Part shown: positions 1 through 10,501 of the stretch, piece by piece
Layout: the number at the start of each line of letters is the position of its first letter
Numbering within the stretch: the first letter of the stretch is position 1
NCBI GenBank assembly: GCA_963575745.1
Contig: CAUYUJ010019285.1
Span: 2,501 to 66,500 of the forward strand
DNA: 64,000 bases
Reading direction: 5' to 3'
Source: Prorocentrum cordatum
Taxonomy: Eukaryota; Sar; Dinophyceae; Prorocentrales; Prorocentraceae
Notes under the pieces: generated by a model
What the model was told of the DNA's origin: nothing
The model's input: the letters and a program-made list of their open reading frames with translations, nothing else
The model's database searches: none
Program-made: the position numbers and the translations under genes

Positions 1-102
1 GTATACGCCCTCCTGCCTTGGGCAAGAAGGCATATACACCGATCATGGGCCCAGGGTGATCTTGGGCCAGGATCGGTGTTGGTGTATAGTTGGTGCCCTC
101 CG

Positions 103-247
103 AACTTTTGGCGCTACGCGCGGAGTTCTCGGATCCGCGCCGGACCCCCCCCCGACCTGGCGCGCCAGGGGCGGCGCCGGAGGCGTCGCCGTGAGGGCCC
201 AGCGCGGATCCGAGAGATCCGCGCGGAGCGCCAAAAATTTATGTTTA
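103..247 (+). repeat. Foldback element FB1, copy 1
   Basis: About 145 bases whose two ends are inverted copies of each other: the left arm contains TTTTGGCGCTACGCGCGGAG and the right arm its complement ending GCGCCAAAAATTTATGTTTA. Both arms carry GGATCCGCG. Three relatives lie at 9611, 14311 and 52928. No ORF; probably a MITE-like non-autonomous element. Confidence 0.7.
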
Positions 248-490
248 CGCCCTGTTCTCTCCTTCGGCTGATCGCGGATCGGCGATAACGGGCTTGATAG
301 GGGGGGGCCGGGGGGGGGGGTAATGCAACGCCTCCCCTCCACTGTGCGCACGGCGGCAGTGCCCGGAGCGCACTGGGGGGGGAGGGTCGTTACGTTGTAG
401 GGTGGGGCAAGGGGGGGCGGGGGGCTATAGTGCATATTATGCCCCAAAGCATAAAGAAACATGGTCTGTGCCGCTTCCCAGCCTTCCGTT

Positions 491-645
491 AGGTCGGGCC
501 TGTACCCCTACAGGGGGACTCCGGGCGAAAACTTGAAAAAACCCAAACAAATACCCAACAAGTGCTGAAAAATAGTCATAAAAATCGACCCCAGACTATT
601 TCTTTACTATTTGGGAGCATCCCTCCTCTAGAGGGACAGGCCCTC
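491..645 (+). repeat. Foldback element FB2, copy 1
   Basis: Starts AGGTCGGGCCTGTACCCCTA and ends with the inverted form CCTCTAGAGGGACAGGCCC. The A/T-rich middle has AAAATAGTC and GACTATTT as an inner inverted pair. Seven copies of this family are in the window. No coding content. Confidence 0.7.
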
Positions 646-666
646 CTGTATTTGGACGCCCGCAAT

Positions 667-848
667 GGGTTCGGTAAGAATGGGCACAATGCCCAGCAGC
701 AAATGCTGTCCCAAACCAACAGCGGCCGCTGTTGGGCAGGCGGCCTTCTGTCTCGAATGGACACAGGCCGCGGCGGCGTGGAGAGCAGCTCCTGTTCAAA
801 ATGGACAGGAACTGCTGCTGGGCATTGTACCCATGCTCTCCGTACCCA
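667..848. repeat. Foldback element FB6, copy 1
   Basis: The ends are inverted copies: GGGCACAATGCCCAGCAGCA near the left and TGCTGCTGGGCATTGTACCC near the right. The core holds AGCGGCCGCTGTTGGGCAGG. A second copy is at 33570-33750. It sits just after FB2 copy 1. Confidence 0.65.
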
Positions 849-870
849 TTTCGTTCGTGCAGACTTGGGC

Positions 871-1096
871 GCCCGAGTTATCCGGGGTAACTCGGGTCCA
901 GGGTAAGTCGGGTTCGGAATCCCGAAAAACCAATCCGAGTTAGCCCTGACCCGAGTTACCCCTGATGATTCGGGGCTCTGGACGCCCGAATTATCCGGGG
1001 TAACTCGGGCCCGGGATAACTCGGGTTCGGATTCCCGAAAAACGAGCCCGAATTAGCCCTGACCCGAGTTACCCCTGATGATTCGGGGCTCTGACA
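871..1096. repeat. 113-bp tandem duplication
   Basis: Two head-to-tail units of about 113 bases (871-983, 984-1096), each running from GCCCGA(G/A)TTATCCGGGG to TGATTCGGGGCTCTG. Each unit also contains CCCGAGTTA/TAACTCGGG inverted pairs, so it can fold. Confidence 0.7.
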
Positions 1097-1460
1097 GACT
1101 GCAGAGGGACAGGCCCTCATCGCGGACCCAGGTGGCCGGTCGAAGGGTGTCCGGCGCCAGCCGCGCGTCGGCAACCGCCGCCAGGAGGGCCAGGCCGCGC
1201 TCCCAGCGGGCCGCGGAGCCGCAGGCGCTGGGGCGGCGGGCCGATCTCTTTCTCGGAGAGACCCCTCCTCCTCCTCCTCCTCCTCCTCCTCCTCCTCGCC
1301 CTCTTCCTCATCCTCCCTCATCCTCCTCCTCCTCCTCCTTCTCCTCCTCTTCCTCGGTGAGGACCATTTTTTCCTTGGCGTAGAAACCACGCACGACACC
1401 GAAACAAAAAACAGGGAATAGACGTCCGAGCGATGGCGAGGGAGCCCCCGGCATCCCCGT
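1097..1460. other. Non-genic stretch with (CTC)n
   Basis: G+C-rich unique sequence followed by a (CTC/CCT)n microsatellite at about 1260-1352. Open frames here are low-complexity Pro/Ser or Glu/Arg translations of the microsatellite. I see no gene. Confidence 0.5.
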
Positions 1461-1710
1461 GGGTGACCCAACAGGGGGTCCAGCTGAAAGGGGGTGGTGC
1501 AATAGAGTTGGGGCAATTGTGTTGCAAACGTCTTGCGCCACAGAACTGTATTGCATTGTGTTGCAAGTAATGTGTTGCACGCGAGGTCCAGCAATACATT
1601 TGCGCCCTGGGATGTATTGCACGCCCCAAATGTGTTGCAACCACACAAATCGATTGCACCAAATCTATTGCACCACCCCCTTGTCGCTGGACCCCATTTT
1701 GGGTCAACCC
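1461..1710. repeat. Foldback element FB3, copy 1
   Basis: About 250 bases with ends GGGTGACCCAACAGGGGGTC and GGACCCCATTTTGGGTCAAC in inverted orientation. The interior repeats TGTATTGCA/TGTGTTGCA-like words roughly every 20-40 bases. Other copies are at 15041 and 57647. Confidence 0.7.
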
Positions 1711-2969
1711 GATCTTCATTGTTTTCGGCCCCTCCCTCGAGGCCCTCACCGCGCCTCGGGACCGTCAGCGTCTCGAAAACAGACGCCAGATGTCTGGACC
1801 AGGTTTGTCGGGCGACTCCGCAGTGGGGAGCGTCAGGAGGTAAATCCTGGGAGGTCTTCGCCAGAGCGGCTAAGCGTTGTTACACCCGATTCAGGGGCCA
1901 TTGAGCCTGGTCAGGCCGACTTCAGCCCGGGCTTGAGCCGGATGACGCACGATTTGGGAGGAACCCACTGGAATTTCACAGGATGGAACCAGATTAGGCA
2001 AGTATTCGATCAAAGATATACCAGCGCAGATTCAGAATGTAACTTCCCAGGAATCACATCCAAGACAGCAGGAGCACGCATCGGCATCGGCCCCGACAGC
2101 CATCACATATCCCCCCTCCTGTCGTCACACAGCATCACGATGGCAGATGATCGGCAACTTTCTGCGTCAAGGGCCCATCCCGGGGCCCGGGCCCGCCAAA
2201 AACTACTCGGGATGGGAGCTTCCAGAGTAGAGTCCAGATCTCTGGGGATCCACGTTGTGAAACGAGCAAAAAGACACGTCGGAGTTCTGGGTCCGTCACG
2301 ACAGCCATCATGCAAGTATTTCTCCACAGTGTCTGCTGCGCTCTCCGAACCAATGTTCAGACGGCTGCTTCCACTTGCAGACAGGAACTGCACCAAACCC
2401 AGATCAGCTGCGCGAGGATTAGAGCAGGACGACGGGTTCGGTGCGCTTTCGCCCTCTGTTCACTACATCACACTCTACGCTCAATGCCATCTGATATCAT
2501 ACTCTCTGCCCTCACGAAGCTACGCTCCACCCTCTGCCCTGTACTTTCTACTCCCTGCTCTATACTTCTATACCCACTGTTGTCCATTCTCTTATGTGTG
2601 CAAACTTCTGTGCAACTGAGCTTGACTCATCGACCCACGACCTCCGCTTTGCATTCCCCACGTTCTACATTCAACTCTCGCCTCTTTACCATCTGCACTC
2701 TATCCCCTGCTGTACGACGACTGCATTCTGCACCGTGCCCTATGCTCGCAGCTCCCCTGTCTGTTCGCCAACGTATCTATAATATTCTTTCGACTGCCTG
2801 TACCCTCGACGAGGCCACAGAAGTCCTCGCATGAAGTGCCTCGTGGCCCCAGGAGCGCCGATGGCGCTGCGGACCTCCAGATCGCTTCCTGATCGCCCCA
2901 CGGGCCCGAACTTCTATGTAAGACTCTGTCGGCTCTGTACCCTCGAGGCTACAGGCCTCCTCGCCTAAC
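1711..2969. other. Non-genic stretch
   Basis: Mixed unique sequence, including a pyrimidine-rich part at about 2440-2780 (many CTCT/CCCT words). The long plus-strand frame through 2619 has no recognisable domain and overlaps FB3, so I do not call it. No gene seen. Confidence 0.4.
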
Positions 2970-3166
2970 GTGTACGGCAGGTTCGTGTCGTGCCGACACC
3001 AGCGTTGGTTTTTGACACCGCAGGGATCGTTCAACCTTGAACGATCGGCCGCTGCCGCAACGTCCGATCGTTCCACATCGATCGATTCTGGGTCGCCGGC
3101 GGCGTTCAACCTTGAACGCCCGCGCTGGGGTCGCCGCTGGTCGACACGACGCAAACCTACCGTATC
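2970..3166. repeat. Foldback element FB4, copy 1
   Basis: The outer ends GGTTCGTGTCGTGCCGACAC and GGTCGACACGACGCAAACC are inverted copies. Inside lie two smaller near-perfect palindromes, GATCGTTCAACCTTGAACGA and GGCGTTCAACCTTGAACGCC, giving a hairpin within a hairpin. Copies also at 53209 and 58790. Confidence 0.7.
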
Positions 3167-3342
3167 GTGGCCTCGAAGCGTGGATGGCGCCTTGCACCTC
3201 CAGATCACCAGACGGGGCCAGGGCGAGGAGAAAGCCGTTCCGGCGCGATCCGGAACGCTCTCGGAGCGCGCCGTAACGCTCCGAGAAGGCCGCGGAGCCC
3301 GAGGCATCCTCCAGAGCCACCGGATCTCGCAGACTCGAGACA

Positions 3343-3400
3343 CACACACACGCACACACACACACACGCACACACACACACACGCACACACACACACACA

Positions 3401-3441
<41 letters not shown>

Positions 3442-3449
3442 ACACACAC

Positions 3450-3466
<17 letters not shown>
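3343..3466. repeat. (CA)n microsatellite
   Basis: About 120 bases of CA dinucleotides with occasional CG or CC interruptions, leading directly into the TA tract at the left edge of the FB7 hairpin. Confidence 0.9.
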
Positions 3467-3481
<15 letters not shown>

Positions 3482-4515
3482 ATATATATATATATGGTCG
3501 ATCCCCCCCCCCCCCCCCCCCAGCGACCCCCCAGAGCGCCCAAAGCACGAATACACAACTCAACTTTGGCCTGCCATCCAGGCTGACGAACTCATCCGCT
3601 CGGCCCATCCGTCACGGGCACCGTGCGCGCAAGCATATCGGTTTCGGCCGAGGCCACGAAACACTGTGTATCACAGGTTTTTCTGGTTTTTCTGGTCTGG
3701 GAACCAACGAAACACTGCGTATCACAGGTTTTTCTGGTTTTTCTGGCTTCTGGAGCTGAAATGCTCGCCGCGGCCTCGCCCCACCGCTCCCCCACCTCCT
3801 GTTTGTCGGCACCTGAAAACCAGAAAAACTAGAAAAACATGTGATATACAATGTTTCGTTGGTTCCCAGACCAGGAAAACCAGAAAAACCTGTGATACAC
3901 AGTGTTTCGTGGCCTCCGAGCAAGAAAACACTGTGTACTCTTCGGGGACTACAGCGCTCGCCGCTCACTGGCAGTGCTCCTTGAGGAAGGCCTCCTCCAG
4001 AAACCAGAAAAACCAGAAAAACCTGTGATACGCAGTGTTTCGTTGGTTCCCAGACCAGAAAAAAACAGAAAAACCTGTGATACACAGTGTTTCGTGGCCT
4101 CGGCCGAAACCGATATGCTTGCGCGCACGGTGCCCGTGACGGATGGGCCGAGCGGATGAGTTCGTCAGCCTGGATGGCAGGCCAAAGTTGAGTTCTCCAA
4201 CAGGGAGAGGACCAGGTGGAAGAACAGAAGGTGGAGGACGAGGGAGGAGGGAGGAGGAGGACGAGTAACAGGAGAAGCAGGAGGCGAGGGGGGAGATGGA
4301 AGAGGAGGGGGAGGATGAGGGAGAGTAAGATGAGGAGGAATACTTCTCGGGTCACAGCCCGCTGTGACAGACCATGTGTCTGCGGCTGTTCGGTGCCAGC
4401 ATCTCAAGACCGCGGTTTCGTGTTTTGGGCGTTTTGGGGGGTCGCTGGGGGGGGGACCGAGCATATATATATATATACACACATATATATATATATATAT
4501 ATATACATATATACG
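3467..4515. repeat. Large nested foldback FB7
   Basis: The inner arms at about 3557-3752 and 3999-4194 are nearly perfect reverse complements (a few differences in about 195 bases). The arms contain repeats of AACACTGTGTATCACAGG and TTTTTCTGGTTTTTCTGG; the 245-base loop holds another, less perfect copy of the same unit. Outside the arms the symmetry continues: CCCCCAGCGACCCCCCA at about 3515 matches TGGGGGGTCGCTGGGGG at about 4433, and (TA)n tracts flank both outer edges. A purine-rich block (4200-4360) interrupts the right side. The high arm identity suggests recent origin or conversion. Confidence 0.8.
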
Positions 4516-5243
4516 TATGTATCCTCACCCGATGTACTCTCGTCCAGGCTTCGTCTCAAGAGCGCTTCCTGATTGTCCCACGGGCCCGCCTCGGCCTCGG
4601 CGCCTTCTTTCGAAAGGCCACGGGCACACAACGGCCCCAACGAAAAAAAAGGGCCCCCAAACAAAACGAGGCAGGGACCGCGCGCGACCCCCAAAAACGG
4701 TCCCGAGGCTGCCAGCAGGCCACGCAAGACAGCCCAGGAGGTCCTCAGGAGAAGCCACCGAGGAGTCCCCAAACACCGTCCGCTACCGATGGGGCCATCC
4801 CAAAGTGGGCGCGGAGTCCTAGAGGGGGGGGCCTGCAGGCCACGCGCAGGGGCCGCGCGCGGCCCCAAAATGGCCCCGAGGCTGCCGGCAGGGCCCGCCA
4901 AGACAACCCATGCGGTCCCTATAGTTGAGGGATGAAAAAAACGACCCTACCCTGGATTACAAGTGCGTGGTCTGTAAACCTCCTGTGAACCCCCAAAGCC
5001 TAGAGCCGCCAGGACGCGGCACATCACGCGGGGTTTACCCTGTCAGCCCACAGGAGTTTCAGAACACAGCGCCTCGTAAACCAGGGTAGGGGCGTTTTTT
5101 CTGTCCTTGATGTAGGGGAGGCCACCAAGGGAGCAGCCCCAACAAATCCGTCCGTTCCCGAGGGGCCCGCCCACCGTGGGGCGGGAGGGCCTGCAGCCCT
5201 TGCTGCGGGTCCCGATGTTCTCCCCCCCCCCCCCATTGGGCTG
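4516..5243. other. Non-genic stretch
   Basis: G+C-rich sequence with direct repeats of GGCCGCGCGCGGCCCC-like and GGTCCCGAGGCTGCCAGCAG-like words. Open frames are Arg/Pro/Gly-rich with no motif. Nothing I can call a gene. Confidence 0.4.
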
Positions 5244-5406
5244 ACGTCGGGCCCGTCCCTCCACAGGGGGGAAACTCAAAAACAGTCCAAACATAGTATG
5301 GGGACGATTTGTTGGGAGTATTTTGTTGACCATGTTGGAGCATTGTTAGGGTATGTGTCTTATTTCTCGTCCAAAATCCCCCTGTAGGGGGACAGGCCCG
5401 ACCTAA
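5244..5406 (-). repeat. Foldback element FB2, copy 2
   Basis: Inverted relative to copy 1: the right edge reads CCCCTGTAGGGGGACAGGCC and the left edge GTCGGGCCCGTCCCTCCACA. The A/T-rich interior includes GGGACGATTTGTTGGG. Confidence 0.65.
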
Positions 5407-6769
5407 CATGAGGCGCCCCCCAACCAAGACATCGCAAGCGGCCCCCGGAAAAAGCTCCCAGGAGTCCACAGATACGCTCCCGAGAGAGGCCCCCCAGCGT
5501 GCCTCCAAGAGGCACTTCCTCTGGACTGGCACGGAGACGCGATGGTCCGAAGGCCACTGAAAAGCAGCTGAGTGCGGCCACTGGAGGATCGGAGCAGGAT
5601 GTCGGTGCGCTGCCAACTCAACCTTGGCTCGGACGAAACCATGTTATGGGACTCGCAATGGTCAGTTCGCAATTTGTCAATCTGGGATTCAGCACTTGGC
5701 CGAAGGGTGGGGGAGCGGGGGGATTCTGGCTCTGGGCTGATACTTCGCCGATCTGCTTCTGCCAGCCGCGCGAGCAGACTGTGGGGAGGGGCCCTGACCA
5801 GTCGCCAGAATCAGCCGATAGAAGCAGCCGAAGATCTGATCTGTGTGGGGGGGGAGGGGGAGGGTGCGGGAGCTCGCGCCGATCGGCGGAACAATGAATA
5901 AAAGAACAACGACTTGTACAGTCCGCTACAGGTAAATATCCTGCGGAACATTTCCCATAACAAATAACACATTCAGCAATTGAAATAATCCGTGTAGACC
6001 CCCAGCCGAGCCGCTACCTGCATAGTCTCCCGAATGCTGCTGCCCCCCCATCCCTATCTCCCTCTGCCTCTGCTGAGCCCCATTGAATTGCACTGAAGTC
6101 TTGAGGATGCTTGACAGTGCCCAACGCCTCTAGGAATGAGAAGGATCCCTTCAGGAACCCAAGAGATGTCCTAAGGAACCCCGCCAGGAAAGCGTATGCA
6201 ACGCTCCTGGAGCAGTGGGAACATATTAACCTCGTCGCCCGAACAAGGGCGTCTGCGACTAAATTGCCATCGAAAGTGAGTCTAGTCGACCTGGACCCAG
6301 AGCGGTTGTCTTCTACGCACTGCGCGAGAGGCCTCGACAACTGCCTGCGGCCAATCGAGACAAACTAGTCGACGAGGTCGAACCAGAACTCCAGCGTCGT
6401 GTTTTTGCACGACGTGAGGTAGGGACCCCTTCGCTGGGACTGGTGTCCGATCCCGAATCGTGTTTTTGACAGGCCCTGGTGGGGCCCGGTGAGGACCCAT
6501 GCAGCATGGAGGCCGAAGAATACCAAAAACCTTCCGTCGCGAAGAGGTGTCATAAGGTAGAACCGTGAACAGCCCCAATATGTAAATCTCCCAGCATAAG
6601 CATCGTTTATCCGACCCCTATCCCCAACGGTGTGGCCTGGGCCCCACTGGCAGAATTACCCCCCCTGGATAGGGATGTAGGCCGTGTCCTTCGGGTATCG
6701 ACGGGTACGGCCCCAACTGGGGGGTGAGATGCTGGGGTCTGGATAGGGATGGGGATGTGGATAGGGGTC
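5407..6769. other. Non-genic stretch
   Basis: Unique-looking sequence with mixed composition and no domain in any frame. Short frames on both strands (for example 6014-6340 minus and 6111-6368 plus) have no motif I recognise. I see no gene or RNA signature. Confidence 0.4.
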
Positions 6770-6965
6770 GAGTACAGTAGGGACTCGACCACAAGAAACC
6801 TTCCACAAGAACCCCAACCCTGAGACCCCAGGACGTCCCTTGATTCTTTGTCTGGGAACGTCACGCTTTCCATTGCCAAACCGTCGAAACATCGAAACCC
6901 AGGAAACCCAGTGCGCCCTGGAGGCAGAGAGGGTGCTTCTTGGCATGGGCCCCCAGCTGCAAAGG
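6770..6965. repeat. Dispersed repeat RL, short copy
   Basis: Shares CCACAAGAAACCTTCCACAA, then GGACGTCCCTTGATT, GGGAACGTC and a CTGGAGGCAG...TTGGCATGGGC ending with 12.1 kb and 31.6 kb. This copy lacks the downstream part present in those two. It lies directly beside the PPR exon-like scrap at 7.0 kb. Confidence 0.65.
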
Positions 6966-7000
6966 ATGCTGTGAGTCAGATTTGGAAAAATGCCATGGCC

Positions 7001-7110
7001 TGATGCCGGCGTTGTACGCCGCGGTGTCCAGCCGGAGGCCGCGACCCCGCAGCGCATCGAAGAGCTCCAGCGCCACCGCCCAGCGCCTGCTCCGGTGCGG
7101 GGGAGGGGCA
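7001..7110 (-). pseudogene. Isolated PPR repeat, exon-like fragment
   Basis: On the minus strand this segment encodes WAVALELFDALRGRGLRLD followed by TAAYNAGI, a classic pentatricopeptide repeat: a first helix ending ALELF, then 'RGRG..LD..AYNA'. PPR proteins bind RNA, usually in organelles. Only about one repeat is visible. It passes straight into dispersed repeat RL on one side and into unrelated G+C-rich DNA on the other, so it is either a lone exon of an intron-rich gene or a relic. Confidence 0.5.
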
Positions 7111-7927
7111 CTCCAAGGGGGCACCCTCGCCTCCAGCATCCATCCCTCCCTCGGGGATGGACAGACCCCCCTTTAGTAAAACGTGGATTAGTGAAAACGA
7201 CCCGAGGCCCAAACCTGGCGGGCGCAAGTCTGGAAAATAACGGCCACGGCGCCCTCTCGAGATCCCAAAACGGAAAATTCACTAATCGACGTGTCACTGT
7301 TGGGGGTTCTGTCCACCCCCGACTCCCCTCCCCTTCCACGAGCACGGCGCCCATGCACCGCACCATGCCTGGACTCCGTTCGGGCCCCGCTCCAGCGTGG
7401 CACGGTGCAGAGTCTGTGGGCTCCTGAGGGCCGATGCGCTAGGCAGCGTACCGTTCCTGGGTCGAAGATCGACAACGTCTCGGGAGAAGCCAAGGCAGTA
7501 CGGTGCATACACATCGCCCGCGGACCTTCGATGGGTACAATCCCACACCTCCTCTCGTCGCGAATCAAGGAAGACTCGAATGTTGGGGCAACTTGCAGCC
7601 GCTGGTGACTCTCGCCGGGCGGCAGGACCGTCAAAGGGCTGCTCGGGGCGAAAAACCGGTCCCGCGTAAGGGGTCCAGACCTCCTGGAAACCACGCCGTG
7701 AAGAACTAACTCACGACGTCAGAATTAAGGATTCGACCCACATAACTATATTCCATCGCTCCGTCCTCCCTCGAGCCCTATCCTCCTGCTGTCTGTTCCT
7801 CCCTTTTGCCCCATCTTCCCGCGGCCCTCACACCCTGTCTTCCTTGAATCCTTCTTCCCTCAAGCAACCCTACCATTCTGCCTCCTTGGGCCCTATCTTG
7901 CCATCGCGCCTGTCCCTTCCACCCTTA
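7111..7927. other. Non-genic stretch
   Basis: Unique sequence grading into a pyrimidine-rich part (about 7745-7920) made of CCCTATCTTCC-like words. No motif in the open frames. Confidence 0.4.
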
Positions 7928-8168
7928 GAGGCCTCCTAGATGAGGTCGGAGTAGATAGGGTCGGAGGATCGCGCCGCATCGGCGATACATCGGCGATGCA
8001 TCGGCGATGCATCGGCGATGCACTGGCGATGCATCGGCGACGTCGGCGATGCATCGGCGACGTCCGCGTGGAGAACGTCGGGCTCCGCATCGAGCCGCAT
8101 CGGCGATGCATCGGCGATGTGGCGCGATCCTCCGACCCCATCTACTCGGACCCCACCTGGGAGGCCTA
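7928..8168. repeat. Foldback element FB5, copy 1
   Basis: Terminal inverted repeats of over 50 bases: left GAGGCCTCCTAGATGAGG...TAGGGTCGGAGGATCGCGCC, right GGCGCGATCCTCCGACCCCA...GGGAGGCCTA. The core is a run of GCGATGCATCG units, themselves partly palindromic (ATGCAT). A close relative is at 16044; a looser one at 11844. Confidence 0.75.
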
Positions 8169-9610
8169 GAACCCTACGTACCCTCTGAAACGCATGAATT
8201 CAACGGGCTGGGGCGTGACAGGATGTCTGCTGCTTGACTGCAAGGGTCCTTGCGTTTTGTTCTATGGCCGACCCTCCTTTTTGTTCTAGGGCCGACACTC
8301 GCCGCTCGGGTCGAAGGCCTTCCGAAAGCTGCCCCTCACTTCACTTCGCTGTCGGCCTCCAGACGGCTCCGGGATCACTCCAAGAGGCCTCCTACATCCC
8401 CGAAGGCCAGCCCAACACGGCCAAGAAGTCCCTCAGAGAATCCAAGATATCCCCACAGCGGCGAGGGAGAGTAGAGGTCGATGCGTCTTCCCTCCCCTGA
8501 GCTTAACTGGGGAAAACAAAGACGTACGGACACCGCGACTCCCCGGACCTCTCTGGGTGCGTTCTGACCAAGATTACAAAGGGAATCCAGCCGTGGCGAC
8601 GAGGGCCTCCCAGGAGGCCCACAAATGCGAAAGCGAGGCAAGGATAGCGGCATGGGTACATGTTTCCCCCCTGTTGAGCAGGGACCGACCGTCCTGGCTC
8701 TCATATAGGCCTACCACGACATGCTCTTAGAACCCCTAAATGTTCACATAAAACACCATGTGCTTAGAACATAAGCCCGCTGTGCTAAAACAAGACGGCC
8801 CCAGTCAGAAATGTTCTAAGAACATCTCGTGGAAATCACAGAAAAGGTTCTCAGAACATGCTCTGGTAGGCCAAAAGGCGAGCCAAGTCGCTTCGCCACT
8901 GCTTGACCCTGAGCCCATCCCGCCTACAGTCGGCCCGGAGTAGTAGGTCGACCCTGCCAAATCAAGGGTACCTGTGTGCGTCTCGCAACCCATGCATCCT
9001 GCATTCCTATAGCGATGTGGCCCCCGGAAGGGTCTTTTGTCCTCTCGCGTGTCCTGTCCAATGAAGTCCGACTGTATCCCTTCTTGGCTTTGCCCCTGGC
9101 CGGCCCCTGGGTTGCTCTGCTCCAGCCGCGCCCCGCCCACGGGCGGCCAGCGTCTCCGCAGCCGCGCCCTCGCGCTCTGGAGTACCCTCGACCAGGGTAG
9201 TGAGGATGCGCGATAGGGATGCAAGGGCCCTGGACGCCCATTTCGAAGCTTTTCGAGCGGGGCGCCGCCAGCGAAAGCGGCGAAGGATGGACCGAGGAGG
9301 CAAGGGCGCAAGGGCACCCTTAGGAAGGTTGCCCACCCTTGCTGTGAGGGTTGACTGTATGGGGCAGCGCTGGCCCTAAACGTTGCGTTTCGCTGTGTGT
9401 TCGCGTTGTTGCTCGCCTCCCTGCCAAAAACGAAACACACTTTTTTGATCCGCGGGTCGAGAGCGCACCTCTTCCGGTCAAAGCTAAGCGGGCCGAGCGA
9501 AGCTTGAATTAACTAGAGATGGGGGAGAAAACGAAAAATACAGAGCACAGCCGAAGTGCAGCAAAACAGCGCTCAGGCCCAGCCCTGTTCAGAAGAAGAA
9601 GAAGCCACAC
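8169..9610. other. Mostly repeat-derived, no gene
   Basis: Contains a copy of dispersed repeat RK (about 8520-8700: GTGCGTTCTGACCAAGATTA, then GCGAAAGCGAGGCAAGG). Also holds a segment (about 9185-9345) resembling 33895-34045, sharing GGATGCAAGGGC and CCAGCGAAAGC words. Runs of AGAACAT/ATGTTCT words occur at 8720-8870. No protein motif. Confidence 0.45.
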
Positions 9611-9766
9611 AAACATAAACTGTTGGAAGTCCGCGCGGATTTCTTGGATCCGCGCCGGAACCCCCCTCCCTGGCGCGCGGAGCGCGCCAGGGGCGGCGCC
9701 AGAGGCGCCGCTGGGGGGGCCCCAGGCGCGGATCCAAGAAACCCGCGCGGAGCGCCAAAAGTATAT
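9611..9766 (+). repeat. Foldback element FB1, copy 2
   Basis: Left arm GTCCGCGCGGATTTCTTGGA, right arm GGATCCAAGAAACCCGCGCG. The expected right end (TTTATGTTTA in other copies) is missing; element IE1 begins immediately at 9768, so IE1 appears to have replaced or interrupted this end. Confidence 0.7.
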
Positions 9767-9767
9767 T

Positions 9768-9934
9768 GAAGGGGCCCTGGGACACACAAATAAATATACA
9801 CAAATAACAAGATTCCCCATATTTTCCTACATATTCTGGGCTTCTGTCCTCCCCCCCACTTCCCATATGTTCCCATATTTTTTCCTGGGAGGGGACGAGG
9901 AATTGTGCCTGTGTGTGTGTTTTTTCCCCTCCTG
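9768..9934 (+). repeat. Repeat element IE1, copy 1
   Basis: One of six copies of a ~160-base element that always lies in the same orientation. It starts GAAGGGGCCCTGGGACACAC, has an A/T-rich middle (CCCATATTTTCC, TTCTGGG, TCTTCCCCCCCACTTCCC in most copies) and ends in a pyrimidine tract followed by CTCCTG. On the minus strand it starts CAGGAGG and ends GTGTGTCCCAGGG, resembling a GA-AG intron. No ORF. Confidence 0.7.
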
Positions 9935-10275
9935 GTTTATGTTTATGTGGCTTTTCCTTCTTTGACTACCTACCAGACCACCCCAACCCAACCCGAAGAC
10001 CCGAATTTCGGGTTGGGGGGGGTAAGGGTTCCACATGTGCTTTTTCGATGTTTCCCGAACCCCCCCCCACTGGAAATCGAGGGTAATCTGAGCCTTCGGG
10101 TTGGGTTGGGGTGGTCTGGTGGGTGGTGATTCTTCGAGTTCAGGTCCAGGAAGCGCGGCCCCGCGGATATACGCTGTCGAGCGGATGCGCTCCGCGCGGG
10201 GCACCCACGCTCCGTGCAGCCGCCGGGGCTGCGGCCCCGGGGCCCGGCACGCCAGGCCGCGGATAACTGCGGATT

Positions 10276-10436
10276 GAAGGGGCCCCAGGACACACCATTA
10301 ACTACACACAAATAAAAAGATTCCCCATTCTTTCCCAGATTTTCTGGGTTTTTGTCTTCCCCCCCACTTCCCATATTTTCCTATATTTTCGGGGGAATCG
10401 AGGATTAACTGTGTCTGTGTGTTTTTTCCTCTCCTG
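10276..10436 (+). repeat. Repeat element IE1, copy 2
   Basis: Starts GAAGGGGCCCCAGGACACAC and ends TGTTTTTTCCTCTCCTG, with GGTTTTTGTCTTCCCCCCCA in the middle. Only about 340 bases beyond copy 1. Confidence 0.7.
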
Positions 10437-10501
10437 ACGGATGTGCGCTTCCCGCCCGCGCCTGGAAGCCGGGTGAGGAGCGCCAGCACCAGCACAAAGG
10501 T

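Noticed and set aside
895-920. GGGTTCGGAATCCCG as a tRNA T-arm
   Set aside because: It is part of the palindromic 113-bp tandem unit and no acceptor, D or anticodon arm can be fitted around it.
2777-3556. 259-residue minus-strand frame with Cys/Val runs
   Set aside because: The Cys-Val stretch is the (CA)n microsatellite read as GTGTGT; the rest is FB4.
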